NCBI RefSeq assembly: GCF_000718515.1
Contig: NZ_JNZS01000031.1
Coordinates: 36,537 to 100,536 of the forward strand
Reading direction: 5' to 3'
Origin: Micromonospora parva
GTDB lineage: Bacteria; Actinomycetota; Actinomycetes; Mycobacteriales; Micromonosporaceae
DNA length: 64,000 nt
The position numbers were made by a program, and so were the translations under genes. The notes under the pieces were generated by a model that did no database searches, was not told where the DNA came from, and saw only the letters and a list, made by a program, of their open reading frames with translations. Positions 53,283-61,221 of the stretch are shown here, in pieces; the first letter of the stretch is position 1, and every line of letters starts with the position of its first letter.

Positions 53283-53522
53283 TCAGTTCAGATCGAACTG
53301 GCCCTTCTTGGCGCCGGTGATGAAACCGAGCCACCCTGCGCGGTTGAACAGCAGCACCGGGCCGCCCCGGTCCTTGCTGTCGCGTAGGGCGACCGCCGAC
53401 GGGCCGGTGGCGAGCGGGGCGACCTCCACGCAGTTGGAGGTCTGGCTGCGGGTGCTGGTACGCCACGGGGCGTCCGCCAACGAGTGGGCGGAGACGGACG
53501 GCGTGTTGCGGATGTCGTTCAT
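53283..53522 (-). CDS. DUF397 domain protein
   Basis: 79 residues (MNDIRNTPSVSAHSLADAPWRTSTRSQTSNCVEVAPL). The DUF397 pattern is complete: W-R-T-S-T-R-S, NCVEVA, VALRDSKD and FNRAGWLGFITGAKKGQFD. RBS AGGAG. It sits directly downstream of the XRE/DUF5753 regulator. In Streptomyces such pairs act as regulator plus small antagonist or partner affecting development and antibiotic production. Confidence 0.92.
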   Translation of the reverse strand: MNDIRNTPSVSAHSLADAPWRTSTRSQTSNCVEVAPLATGPSAVALRDSKDRGGPVLLFNRAGWLGFITGAKKGQFDLN

Positions 53523-53594
53523 GGTTCTGCTCCTGATGTGCAGCGATCCGATGGGACGAGTGGTGCCGCACGCCCGACGGAGGTCCCCCGTGGA

Positions 53595-54575
53595 TCACCG
53601 GTCCGTCAGTCGCCCCGAACCCTGGCGGCGTTGGGTCGGCGCCGTTGCCGGCCCGAACGCCACTGTGGATGGGGGCGTCGCCTCGGTCAGCCGTCCCGCC
53701 GCCTCGATCAGCCAGGAGAGGGTGTCCGAGGCGTTAAGTGCCGCCGTGCATAGCCACTCGAACACCACTTTATAGCGATTTAGCGTGATTGCCTCGGTCG
53801 ACATGACGTCGGTGAAGCCACCTTCGATGGCCAATGTCTCCGGATCGAGGGGATCGGCGAACCGATAGACCGAGAACGCGGTCGGCGGAAGGAACCAACT
53901 GCCGATCTGGGTGTCCCGGAGCAGCACGTGCAGGGTCACGTTCGGCAGCAGGGCCAGCTCGCAGAGTTGGAGCAGCTGCTCGTGCAGCACCTCCGGCGGC
54001 CCGGCCCGGCGGCCGAGAGCGGCCTCCTCCAGCACGGCGGTGTAGCGGGGAGCGTGCGGCTCCCGGGTGAGCAGCGACTGGCGGGCCAATCGCGCCTGCA
54101 CCTCGGTCTCCGGCTCGTCGCCGGGCTCCGGCTCGCCCGCGCCCGCGCTCACCTGGCGGGCCGACACGATCCGCAGCTGGGCGTACCCGGGGGTCTGCAA
54201 CAGGCCCGGCACCAGCACCGGGTTGTACTCGGAGATTTCCGCGCAGCCCGCCTCCAACTCGGCCCAGCCGCGCTGCTGCTGCGTCATCACCGGGAAGTTC
54301 TTCAACCAGCCGCGCATGTCGCCGGCCTCGTTGGTGATGCCCAGCAGCTCGTCGTGCAGCGCCTGGTCGGCGCCGTAGAGGTCGAGCAGGTCGCCGACGT
54401 CCTGCGGGTCCGGTCGGCTGCGGCCATTCTCCAGGCGGGACAGTTTGGACGCGGAGGCCCAACCGATACGCTCGATGACCTGATCGCCGGTGAGGCCCGC
54501 GGCCTCACGCAGGCGGCGCAGCTCGATGCCCAACCGGCGACGACGCAGGATCGGGCTGGGTGCGGCAGGAGGCAC
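53595..54575 (-). CDS. XRE-family helix-turn-helix regulator with DUF5753 domain
   Basis: 326 residues from GTG with GAGG upstream. The N-terminal HTH (RRRLGIELRRLREAAGLTGDQVIERIGWASASKLSRLENGRS) is followed by the DUF5753 block: AEISEYNPVLVPGLLQTPGYAQL, FSVYRFADPLDPETLAIEGG. A C-terminal 40-residue tail is extra. It is paired with the DUF397 gene 72 bases downstream. Typical genomes hold dozens of such pairs; the ligand or partner promoter is unknown. It is divergent from an MFS gene. Confidence 0.9.
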   Translation of the reverse strand: MPPAAPSPILRRRRLGIELRRLREAAGLTGDQVIERIGWASASKLSRLENGRSRPDPQDVGDLLDLYGADQALHDELLGITNEAGDMRGWLKNFPVMTQQQRGWAELEAGCAEISEYNPVLVPGLLQTPGYAQLRIVSARQVSAGAGEPEPGDEPETEVQARLARQSLLTREPHAPRYTAVLEEAALGRRAGPPEVLHEQLLQLCELALLPNVTLHVLLRDTQIGSWFLPPTAFSVYRFADPLDPETLAIEGGFTDVMSTEAITLNRYKVVFEWLCTAALNASDTLSWLIEAAGRLTEATPPSTVAFGPATAPTQRRQGSGRLTDR

Positions 54576-54788
54576 AGTGTCCTCTTTCCCGTCGACCGCC
54601 GCAGACGCGACGGTAACTGTATGAAATTCGCCCCCCACGGTCAGTATGGACGGCGCGACCGGTGTCGGAGGTTCCGGCGAGGGCGTGTCTTGCGAAAATC
54701 GGACCACGGGAATGCCGGACGACGACGGACCCGCGGTCGCGGCCGTCGACCTCGCCCACCTGGGCACGCCATCCCGCCGGAGGGACCC

Positions 54789-56141
54789 ATGCGCACGATC
54801 CTGCGCCGACCCGACTTCCGTCTGCTCTTCGGCGGCCTGCTGGCCAGCATGACCGCCGAGTCGATCCTGCTGCTGGCGCTCGCCATCTGGGTCAAGGATC
54901 TGACTGGCTCGAACGGGTTGGCCGGTGCCACGATCTTCGCGGTCATCGCGCCGATGACGCTGGCACCGCTGGTCGGCTGGGTCGTGGACCGCTACCCGCG
55001 CCGACCGTTCTTCGTCGCCGCGAACGTGGCGACCGCCGCCCTGCTCACCCCGCTGTTCACCGTCCACGACGCGGGCGACGTCTGGGTCGTCTACCTGGTG
55101 GCCGCCCTCTACGGACTCTCGTCCATCACGCTCGGTGCGGCGCTCAGCGGGCTCATCCGCGAGTTGGTGCCGGTCGAGCTGCTGGCCGAGGCGAACGGCG
55201 TGCTGCAGACCGTACGCCAGGGGATACGACTGGTCGGCCCGCTGGTGGGCGCGGCTCTCTACGCGGCGCTCGGCGGCTGGGCGCTGGCCGGAATCGGCAT
55301 GGTCGGATTTCTGACCGCGGCTGCGGTGGTGACCGCGCTGCCCGCCCCGCAACAGGTGCCGCCGACCGTACGGCTGCGGTGGCCGGCCGAGCTGGGCGCC
55401 GGCCTGCGGCACCTGGCCGGCGAGCCGGCCCTGCGGCGGGCCCTGCTCGGCTACGGGCTCGGCTCACTGGTGATGGGCTTCAGCGAGTCGCTCATCTTCG
55501 CCTACGTGGACCAGGGGCTGAACCGGGATGCCGCGTTCGTGGGTGTGCTGGTCACCGTGCAGGGCGTTGGTGGTCTGCTCGGCGGACTCTGCTCACCGAC
55601 GCTGGTCCGCCGGCTCGGCGAGGTCGGCACGCTGGCCGCCGGGGTCGCCTTCTTCTCGCCGGCCGCGCTCGCGCTCGCGTACCCCGATCTGCGGCTCGGG
55701 TTCGCGGCGGTGCTGCTGGCCGGGGTCTCGCTCCCGCTGACGATGGTGGGTTTGCACACGCTGATCCAGCGCCGCACCCCGCCCGCGCTGGTCGGCCGGG
55801 TCGCCGCGGCCACCCAGGCGGTGGTCAGCGGGCCGCAGGCGTTCTCCATCGGGGCGGGTGCCCTGCTGGTCGGGTTACTGGACTACCGGCTGCTGTTCGC
55901 GCTGGTCGGAGTGGCCACCCTGGCCGCCGGTAGCTACCTGTGGCGGGGCCGCCACCTGAGCGCGCCGCCCGGGGCACCCGCACCGACGCCACCCACCCGC
56001 CCGACGCTCCCGGCACCCCGCCGACCGGTTGAGGACACCGACCGACCCGGGCTTCCAACGCCCGCCGACCGTCGCCACCGTGACTCGTGCCCGGACACGA
56101 CGAACGGCCGCCCCGATGGGGCGGCCGTGCGCCGAGGATGA
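54789..56141 (+). CDS. MFS-family exporter
   Basis: 450 residues (MRTILRRPDFRLLFGGLLASMTAESILLL) with GGAGGG upstream. Eleven to twelve hydrophobic segments are visible, and the loop 2-3 motif GWVVDRYPRRPFFVAANV is typical of the DHA3-like drug/macrolide exporters. The C-terminal 60 residues after GSYLWRGRHL are proline- and arginine-rich and unusual. They are encoded by DNA that includes a terminator hairpin, so the natural stop may have been lost or shifted. Substrate unknown. Confidence 0.9.
   Translation: MRTILRRPDFRLLFGGLLASMTAESILLLALAIWVKDLTGSNGLAGATIFAVIAPMTLAPLVGWVVDRYPRRPFFVAANVATAALLTPLFTVHDAGDVWVVYLVAALYGLSSITLGAALSGLIRELVPVELLAEANGVLQTVRQGIRLVGPLVGAALYAALGGWALAGIGMVGFLTAAAVVTALPAPQQVPPTVRLRWPAELGAGLRHLAGEPALRRALLGYGLGSLVMGFSESLIFAYVDQGLNRDAAFVGVLVTVQGVGGLLGGLCSPTLVRRLGEVGTLAAGVAFFSPAALALAYPDLRLGFAAVLLAGVSLPLTMVGLHTLIQRRTPPALVGRVAAATQAVVSGPQAFSIGAGALLVGLLDYRLLFALVGVATLAAGSYLWRGRHLSAPPGAPAPTPPTRPTLPAPRRPVEDTDRPGLPTPADRRHRDSCPDTTNGRPDGAAVRRG
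56104..56128. terminator. Perfect hairpin inside the MFS 3' coding end
   Basis: ACGGCCGCCCC (56104-56114) and GGGGCGGCCGT (56118-56128) around GAT, within the last codons of the MFS gene and just before the convergent mycoredoxin gene's 3' end. Confidence 0.75.
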
Positions 56142-56150
56142 ACCGGCAGA

Positions 56151-56393
56151 TCAGGCGTTGAGGGTTTCCAGGTGCTGCTTGACCTGGGTGATCGAGGGAT
56201 TCGTCAGCGCGCTGCCGTCGGCGAAGCGCAGCGTCGGCACCGTCTGGTTACCGCCGTTGACACTCATCACGAACTCCGCGGCCTTCGGGTCCTGCTCGAT
56301 GTCGACCACCTCGTAACCGATGCCCTCCCGGTCGAGCTGCGACTTCAGCCGGTGGCAGTAGCCGCACCAGGGGGTGGAATACATCGTCAACAT
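56151..56393 (-). CDS. Mycoredoxin-1-like glutaredoxin
   Basis: 80 residues from MLTMYSTPWCGYCHRLKSQLDREG with GGAGGA upstream. The active site is CGYC (C10/C13), the mycoredoxin signature, followed by TVPTLRFADGSALTNPS (cis-Pro loop and thiol-binding site). It reduces S-mycothiolated proteins using mycothiol, whose synthesis gene mshB lies at 20 kb. In mycobacteria the orthologue sits next to uvrD2, as here. Confidence 0.93.
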   Translation of the reverse strand: MLTMYSTPWCGYCHRLKSQLDREGIGYEVVDIEQDPKAAEFVMSVNGGNQTVPTLRFADGSALTNPSITQVKQHLETLNA

Positions 56394-56485
56394 GGTCGGA
56401 TCCTCCAACTCCTCCGGCCGCGGCTTGCCGATCAAGCCGAGGCTGTTCGCTGCAACGCTGGGAGGAGCTGAGATGATTCCTGGTT

Positions 56486-58651
56486 GTGGCGGTTCACTCA
56501 GCGTCGGAACAGGTGCTCGCCGGGCTGGACCCGGAGCAACGCGCCGCGGTGACCGCACCCGCCGGCCCGGTCTGCATCCTGGCCGGCGCCGGCACCGGCA
56601 AGACCCGCGCGATCACCTCCCGAATCGCCCACCGGGCGCTCTCCGGGGAGATCTCCCCCCGACACGTGCTCGCTGTCACCTTCACCGCCCGCGCCGCCGC
56701 CGAGATGCGGAGTCGTCTCACGGTGCTCGGGGTGGGTGGCGTCCAGGCGCGGACGTTCCACGCCGCCGCGCTGCGTCAGGTGCGGTACTTCGCGCCCCGG
56801 CTGCTGGCCGGGCGTGCCATGCCCGAACTGCTGGACAGCAAGGTACGACTGGTCACCCTCGCTGCCGCCCGGGTCGGCCTGCGTACCGACCGGGCCGCCG
56901 CCCGCGACCTGGCCGGCGAGATCGAGTGGGCGAAGTCGTCGCTCGTCGAACCGACGGACTACGTGGTGGCCGCGGCCCGGGCGCTGCGCGACACACCCCA
57001 CGAGCCGGCGAAGGTGGCCGACGTGTTCACCGCGTACGAGCAGCTCAAGCGCTCGAACGGTGTGATCGACTTCGAGGACATGCTGCGGGCCGCGGTGTGG
57101 GGGATCGAGGAGCACCCGGACGTCGGTGAGCAGGTCCGTGGCCAGTACCGGCACTTCGTCGTCGACGAGTACCAGGACGTCAACCCCCTCCAACAGCGGT
57201 TGCTGGACGCCTGGCTCGGCGGCCGGGACGACCTGACAGTGGTCGGGGACGCCAGCCAGACGATCTACTCGTTCACCGGGGCGACGTCGGCGTACCTGGT
57301 CGACTTCCCGCGCCGACACCGCAACGCCACGGTGGTCCGGCTGGTCCGTGACTACCGCTCCACCCCGCAGGTGGTCGGGCTGGCCAACGCGGTGATCTCC
57401 CAGGCCCGGGGCACCGAGGCGCGCCTGCGCCTGGAACTGAGCGGCCAGCGCCCCCCGGGCCCCGAACCGGATCTGCGGATCTTCACCGACGAGCCGGCGG
57501 AGGCGAACGCGGTGGCCGCGCGTTGCCGGTCCCTGATCGACGCGGGCACCCCGGCGAAGGAGATCGCCGTGCTGTTCCGGGTCAACGCGCAGTCCGAGGC
57601 GTACGAGAAGGCGCTCACCGAGGCCGAGGTGCCGTACGTCGTGCAGGGCGCGGAGCGGTTCTTCGAACGAGCCGAGGTGCGCCAGGCGATGGTCGCGCTG
57701 CGTGCCGCCACCCGCTCGATCCCGGGAGAGACACCGTTGCCGGCCGCCGTCGTCGAGGCGCTCACCGCCGTCGGCTGGACCCCGGACACCCCACCGACCG
57801 GCGGTGCCGCCCGCGAGCGGTGGGAGGCGCTGTCCGCGCTGGTCCAGCTCGCCGAGGAGTACGCGGCGACCCCCGAGGTCGTGCCGATCGGCGAGGCCGC
57901 CTCGGTGGAACGCCCGGTCACCCTCACCGACTTCACCGAGGAACTGGCCCGCCGGGCCGCCCAGCAGCACGTACCGACCGTGGACGGCGTGACGCTGGCG
58001 TCCCTGCACTCGGCGAAGGGCCTGGAGTGGGACGCGGTCTTCCTGGTCGGTCTCGCCGAGGGCACCCTGCCCACCACGTACGCGAAGACCGTCGAGCAGG
58101 TCGAGGAGGAGCGCCGGCTGCTCTACGTCGGGATCACCCGCGCACGCGAGTGGCTCTGGCTGTCGTACGCGGCCGCGCGGTCGCCGGGCGGACGGGCCCG
58201 GCGTCCGTCGCGGTTCCTGCCCCAACTGGACCGCTCCGGCGGCACCGAACGGGCCAGCGGCGGCACCGGTCCGGCCCGCCGTCCCGAGCGGCGACGCACC
58301 CAGATCGTCTCCTGCCGGATCTGCGGTGCCACCCTGCTCGCCGGCCCGGACCGAAAGCTCGGCCGCTGCCCCACCTGCCCGTCCGACATCGACGATGAGC
58401 TGCACGAACGGCTGCGCGAGTGGCGGCAGCGGGTGGCCGGTGCGCAGAAGGTCCCGGCGTACGTGGTCTTCACCGACGCGACGCTCGTCGCGTTGGCCGA
58501 GCGGCGACCGGCCCGGTCGGAGGAGCTGATCGCCATCGCCGGTATCGGCCCCCGCAAGCTGGGCCTCTACGGGGAGTCGGTGCTGGCCCTCGTGGCAGGT
58601 GCCGGGGTGGACGATGTCTGCCCGGAGAAAACTTTCGAAATCTCGTCGTAA
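56486..58651 (+). CDS. uvrD2: UvrD2-type superfamily 1 DNA helicase
   Basis: 721 residues from GTG (MAVHSASEQVLAGLDPEQRAAVTAP). Q-motif LDPEQRAAV, Walker A LAGAGTGKTRAIT, VDEYQDVNPLQQ, GDASQTIYSF, HSAKGLEWDAVFLVGLAEGTLP and VGITRARE. The UvrD2 hallmark tetracysteine is CRICGA ... RCPTC (residues about 611-635), and a C-terminal HRDC domain spans about 645-715. UvrD2 is a 3'-5' helicase essential in mycobacteria. It is divergent from the mycoredoxin gene. Confidence 0.95.
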   Translation: MAVHSASEQVLAGLDPEQRAAVTAPAGPVCILAGAGTGKTRAITSRIAHRALSGEISPRHVLAVTFTARAAAEMRSRLTVLGVGGVQARTFHAAALRQVRYFAPRLLAGRAMPELLDSKVRLVTLAAARVGLRTDRAAARDLAGEIEWAKSSLVEPTDYVVAAARALRDTPHEPAKVADVFTAYEQLKRSNGVIDFEDMLRAAVWGIEEHPDVGEQVRGQYRHFVVDEYQDVNPLQQRLLDAWLGGRDDLTVVGDASQTIYSFTGATSAYLVDFPRRHRNATVVRLVRDYRSTPQVVGLANAVISQARGTEARLRLELSGQRPPGPEPDLRIFTDEPAEANAVAARCRSLIDAGTPAKEIAVLFRVNAQSEAYEKALTEAEVPYVVQGAERFFERAEVRQAMVALRAATRSIPGETPLPAAVVEALTAVGWTPDTPPTGGAARERWEALSALVQLAEEYAATPEVVPIGEAASVERPVTLTDFTEELARRAAQQHVPTVDGVTLASLHSAKGLEWDAVFLVGLAEGTLPTTYAKTVEQVEEERRLLYVGITRAREWLWLSYAAARSPGGRARRPSRFLPQLDRSGGTERASGGTGPARRPERRRTQIVSCRICGATLLAGPDRKLGRCPTCPSDIDDELHERLREWRQRVAGAQKVPAYVVFTDATLVALAERRPARSEELIAIAGIGPRKLGLYGESVLALVAGAGVDDVCPEKTFEISS

Positions 58652-58657
58652 ATTCGT

Positions 58658-58687
58658 TTGCCCTCGCCCCGGCGCGAGGAATAGCCT
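58658..58687 (+). promoter_or_regulatory. Candidate autoregulated whiB7 promoter
   Basis: TTGCCC (58658-58663) and TAGCCT (58682-58687) with an 18-base spacer. An AT-rich GTAAATTCG lies immediately upstream of the -35, the feature WhiB7 with its AT-hook recognises in mycobacteria. It overlaps the uvrD2 stop. Confidence 0.6.
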
Positions 58688-58772
58688 CAGGACACACCAC
58701 GCGAGCGGCGCCATTCCGGCTGCTCACGGGGGCGGTCCAGTCGATTCGAGGAACGTGAGGGAGGTGGCCACC

Positions 58773-59021
58773 GTGAAGATCTTCACCTATGAGCGTCTGA
58801 CGGCGATGCCGTCTGTCTGCGCTCCGCTGTCGGCTGTCCGGGTGGCCCTCACGGCTGCACGACCGTCGGTTCCGCAGGTGCACCAGGTTCAGGCCGAGCT
58901 GACCCTGACCGTCGCGCCCGTCGGAGTCGAGGGGACCAGTGGCTTCACGGGCATGGGCATCAATGACGTCAAGAAGCGCATGGATGTCCGCGGCGTTCCA
59001 CCTCGAGGTAAACCGGTCTGA
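58773..59021 (+). CDS. Upstream ORF in the whiB7 leader
   Basis: 82 codons from a GTG with GGGAGG 8 bases upstream (VKIFTYERLTAMPSVCAPLSAVRVALTAARPSVPQ). The frame ends GVPPRGKPV just before a small stem containing its stop codon, followed by an intrinsic terminator. It has no similarity to a known enzyme. The position fits a translated leader whose ribosome occupancy decides whether transcription reaches whiB7. Whether the peptide itself has a function is unknown. Confidence 0.6.
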   Translation: MKIFTYERLTAMPSVCAPLSAVRVALTAARPSVPQVHQVQAELTLTVAPVGVEGTSGFTGMGINDVKKRMDVRGVPPRGKPV

Positions 59022-59043
59022 CCATCAGACTCCGGCTCACCTC

Positions 59044-59088
59044 GAGGCCGCGGAACCCGCTTACCGGGATCCGCGGCCTCAGTTTTTT
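59044..59088 (+). terminator. Intrinsic terminator (attenuator) between upstream ORF and whiB7
   Basis: GAGGCCGCGGA (59044-59054) and TCCGCGGCCTC (59070-59080) form a perfect 11-base stem followed by TTTTTT (59083-59088). This is the only canonical U-tract terminator recognised in the window, and it lies about 64 bases before the whiB7 start, in the same direction. Confidence 0.85.
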
Positions 59089-59151
59089 GCCCGCCGTAAG
59101 TACGTCGGAATGCGATCCACGAGATCGAAGTGAGAGAGAGGTGACCGGGAG

Positions 59152-59517
59152 ATGAGTCTGGCGTTGGCCCCCCTCGACATGAGCGTCGAGATGGAGGCGA
59201 ACCTGCCCTGCCGGAAGTTCGACCCCGACCTGTGGTTCTCCGACTCGCCCACCGAGCTCGAGCTGGCCAAGTCGCTCTGCGGGGACTGCCCGCTGCGCGT
59301 CGAGTGCCTGGCCGGAGCCGTTGAGCGAGCGGAGCCCTGGGGCGTCTGGGGCGGCGAGATCTTCGAGCGTGGCGCGGTTGTCCCGCGTAAGCGGCCCCGT
59401 GGCCGTCCGCGTAAGGAGGACGTCGCCCGAGACGCCGCGCTTCGGGTCGAGGCCGAGGCGCGCCTGGCAGCCAGTGGGCTGTCCGAGGTGCGTGGCGCGG
59501 TCCGGCTGGCAGCCTGA
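59152..59517 (+). CDS. whiB7: WhiB7/WblC antibiotic-response regulator
   Basis: 121 residues (MSLALAPLDMSVEMEANLPCRKFDPDLWF). Fe-S cysteines C20, C43, C46 and C52, the GVWGGE turn and a C-terminal AT-hook RGRPRKE (about residues 80-87) that distinguishes WhiB7 from other WhiB proteins. It binds the housekeeping sigma factor and activates intrinsic resistance genes when translation is inhibited. Its own long leader carries an upstream ORF and terminator. The location next to uvrD2 matches mycobacteria and Streptomyces. Confidence 0.96.
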   Translation: MSLALAPLDMSVEMEANLPCRKFDPDLWFSDSPTELELAKSLCGDCPLRVECLAGAVERAEPWGVWGGEIFERGAVVPRKRPRGRPRKEDVARDAALRVEAEARLAASGLSEVRGAVRLAA

Positions 59518-59575
59518 CATGTTCCCGACCCGTTCCAACGACGCCGGTGTCCTACCGGCAGTGAGTGAGAAAACG

Positions 59576-59755
59576 ATGTTGAACATTCCGAGTGGAGCCT
59601 TCGAGATGCAACTACTCAACGAAGCGTTGACCAGGGCTCGAATGCGCCGGCCTCAGGCCGGTCGTACCACCACGAGCACTGAGGCAACCCGATCCGCCCG
59701 TACCGTCGCCATGACCGGCCGCAATCAGGCGGCTCGCGACCTGGGCGTTCTCTAG
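59576..59755 (+). CDS. Small conserved-looking protein downstream of whiB7
   Basis: 59 residues from MLNIPSGAFEMQLLNEALTRARMRRPQAGRTTTSTEATRSA. A weak GAGTGAGAA precedes the ATG; a GTG 15 bases upstream is an alternative. A helix with LLNEALTRARMRRPQ is followed by a Ser/Thr-rich tail. No domain was recognised. It follows whiB7 by 58 bases and ends before a strong terminator, so it is probably co-transcribed. Confidence 0.65.
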   Translation: MLNIPSGAFEMQLLNEALTRARMRRPQAGRTTTSTEATRSARTVAMTGRNQAARDLGVL

Positions 59756-59770
59756 TACCACTCCACTCAG

Positions 59771-59800
59771 AAGGGCGGGTGCCGACCGGCACCCGCCCTT
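59771..59800. terminator. Strong bidirectional hairpin between whiB7 unit and ABC1 kinase
   Basis: AAGGGCGGGTGCCG (59771-59784) pairs perfectly with 59787-59800 around AC. Confidence 0.85.
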
Positions 59801-59801
59801 C

Positions 59802-59891
59802 CTCACGTTCTCAGCCCCTCACGTTCTCAGGCGACCGGGCATCGGCCTGCTCAGGCGACCGGGCCTCGACCTGCTCAGGCGACCGGGGCGA
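59802..59891 (-). repeat. Tandem repeats at the 3' end of the ABC1-kinase gene
   Basis: On the minus strand, three 24-base units each begin CCCGGTCGCCTGAG. The first includes the kinase stop codon and the next two repeat the same in-frame TGA. Two copies of a 16-base CTGAGAACGTGAGG-containing unit follow. All copies are in the 3' untranslated region before the shared terminator. Confidence 0.75.
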
Positions 59892-61221
59892 AGCCGGGCA
59901 GCCAGCGCTCGAGGATGCTCCGGTAGGGGGCCTTCGCCTCCAACTGGCAGAGCACCCCGATCGACCCGAGCGTCACCCGGTGGATCAGCAGGTACGACGG
60001 TGGCAGGTTGAGCTGCCGGCTCAGCTGGTACGTGGGGGAGCGAGGGCTGGCCAGTCGACCCGCCTCGGCCCGCAGCCAGGCTCGGGTGAACCGGAAGCCG
60101 TCCGCCGCGATGGGCTCCAGCATGGGACGGATGAAGTCGAGCACCCCCTCGGCGTCGATCTCGTCGGCCGAGCCGATGAACCCCTCCGACCGCAGCCCCG
60201 CCACGACCTCGTCGGCGTTGCCGCGCAGGGCCATCGCGGCGATCCGACCGATCGGCTCCGGAGTGCCCTCCGGCATACGGGCCACCGCCCCGAAGTCGAT
60301 CACGCCGAGCCGACCGTCGGGCAGCAGCCGGAAGTTTCCCGGGTGCGGGTCGGCGTGCAGCAGCCCGGCCCGCTGCGGCGCGGAGAGGTGCAGGGTGGCC
60401 ATCAACCGGCCGGCCTCGTTCCGATCCTCCTCGGTGCCCTCCCGGATGATGTCGGCCAGCGGGGTGCCCGTCACCCACTCGGTGACCAGCACCCGCGGCG
60501 AGGCGTTGACCACCTCCGGGATGTAGATCTCCGGATCGTCGGCGTACGCGGACGCGAAGGCGCGCTGCGACTCGGCCTCCAGCTCGTAGTCCAACTCCTC
60601 GGTGATCCGTTCGCGCAGTTCGGCCAGGAGCGGCTTGACGTCCAGGCCGGGCTGGATGGCCCGGAACATCCCGCCCAGTCGGGAGAGCTGCTTGAGGTCG
60701 GCGAGCAGGGCGTCGCCGGCCCCCGGATATTGGATCTTGACCGCCACGTCGCGGCTGTTCGGTGCGCCCGCCGCGTCGAACCCCGGCTCGCGCCAGCGCG
60801 CCCGGTGCACCTGACCGATGCTCGCGGCGGCGGCCGGAACGTCGTTGAACTCGACGAACAGGTCCCGCCAGTCGGGGCCGAGCTGCTCGGCCAGCACCTT
60901 GTGCACGCTGGCGGCCGGCAGCGGCGGCGCGGCCTCCTGCAACTTCGTCAACGCCTGCCGGTAGGGCGCGGCGATCTCCTCCGGCAGAGCCGCCTCGAAG
61001 ACCGACAGCGCCTGGCCGAACTTCATCGCCCCGCCCTTGAGCTGACCCAGGACGCTGAACAGCTGCTCGGCGGTGCGCTGTTGGATCTCCGCCGAGATCA
61101 CGTCGGAGGCGAGCCCGGTGACGCGCTTTCCCATCCCGAGAACGGTCCGGCCGGCGAAGCCGAGCGGCAGGGCGGCGAGCTTGGCGGTGCGGGACACGGC
61201 GCGGCGCGGGATGTCGGTCAC
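59875..61221 (-). CDS. ABC1/UbiB/AarF-family atypical kinase
   Basis: 448 residues from GTG (VTDIPRRAVSRTAKLAALPLGFAGRTVLGMGKRV). ABC1 family: the KxGQ-type motif in LKGGAMKFGQALSVFEAALPEE, AAASIGQVHRARW, VAVKIQYPGAGDAL, TEELDYELEAESQ, LLHADPHPGNFRLLPDGRLGVIDFGAVARM. These are ATP-binding proteins linked to quinone or lipid metabolism. The GTG overlaps the ThiF-like gene's stop by 4 bases. Mycobacteria carry a homologue next to whiB7 (Rv3197, from memory). Actual substrate is unknown. Confidence 0.92.
   Translation of the reverse strand: MTDIPRRAVSRTAKLAALPLGFAGRTVLGMGKRVTGLASDVISAEIQQRTAEQLFSVLGQLKGGAMKFGQALSVFEAALPEEIAAPYRQALTKLQEAAPPLPAASVHKVLAEQLGPDWRDLFVEFNDVPAAAASIGQVHRARWREPGFDAAGAPNSRDVAVKIQYPGAGDALLADLKQLSRLGGMFRAIQPGLDVKPLLAELRERITEELDYELEAESQRAFASAYADDPEIYIPEVVNASPRVLVTEWVTGTPLADIIREGTEEDRNEAGRLMATLHLSAPQRAGLLHADPHPGNFRLLPDGRLGVIDFGAVARMPEGTPEPIGRIAAMALRGNADEVVAGLRSEGFIGSADEIDAEGVLDFIRPMLEPIAADGFRFTRAWLRAEAGRLASPRSPTYQLSRQLNLPPSYLLIHRVTLGSIGVLCQLEAKAPYRSILERWLPGFAPVA

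Noticed and set aside
53283..54575. Toxin-antitoxin system from the XRE/DUF397 pair
   Set aside because: The HTH protein has a DUF5753 domain and the pair belongs to a regulator family common in actinobacteria; no toxin feature is visible.
59802..59891. Possible attachment site or integron-like repeat
   Set aside because: The repeats are short, tandem, and made of the gene's own stop region; no integrase or tRNA is present.
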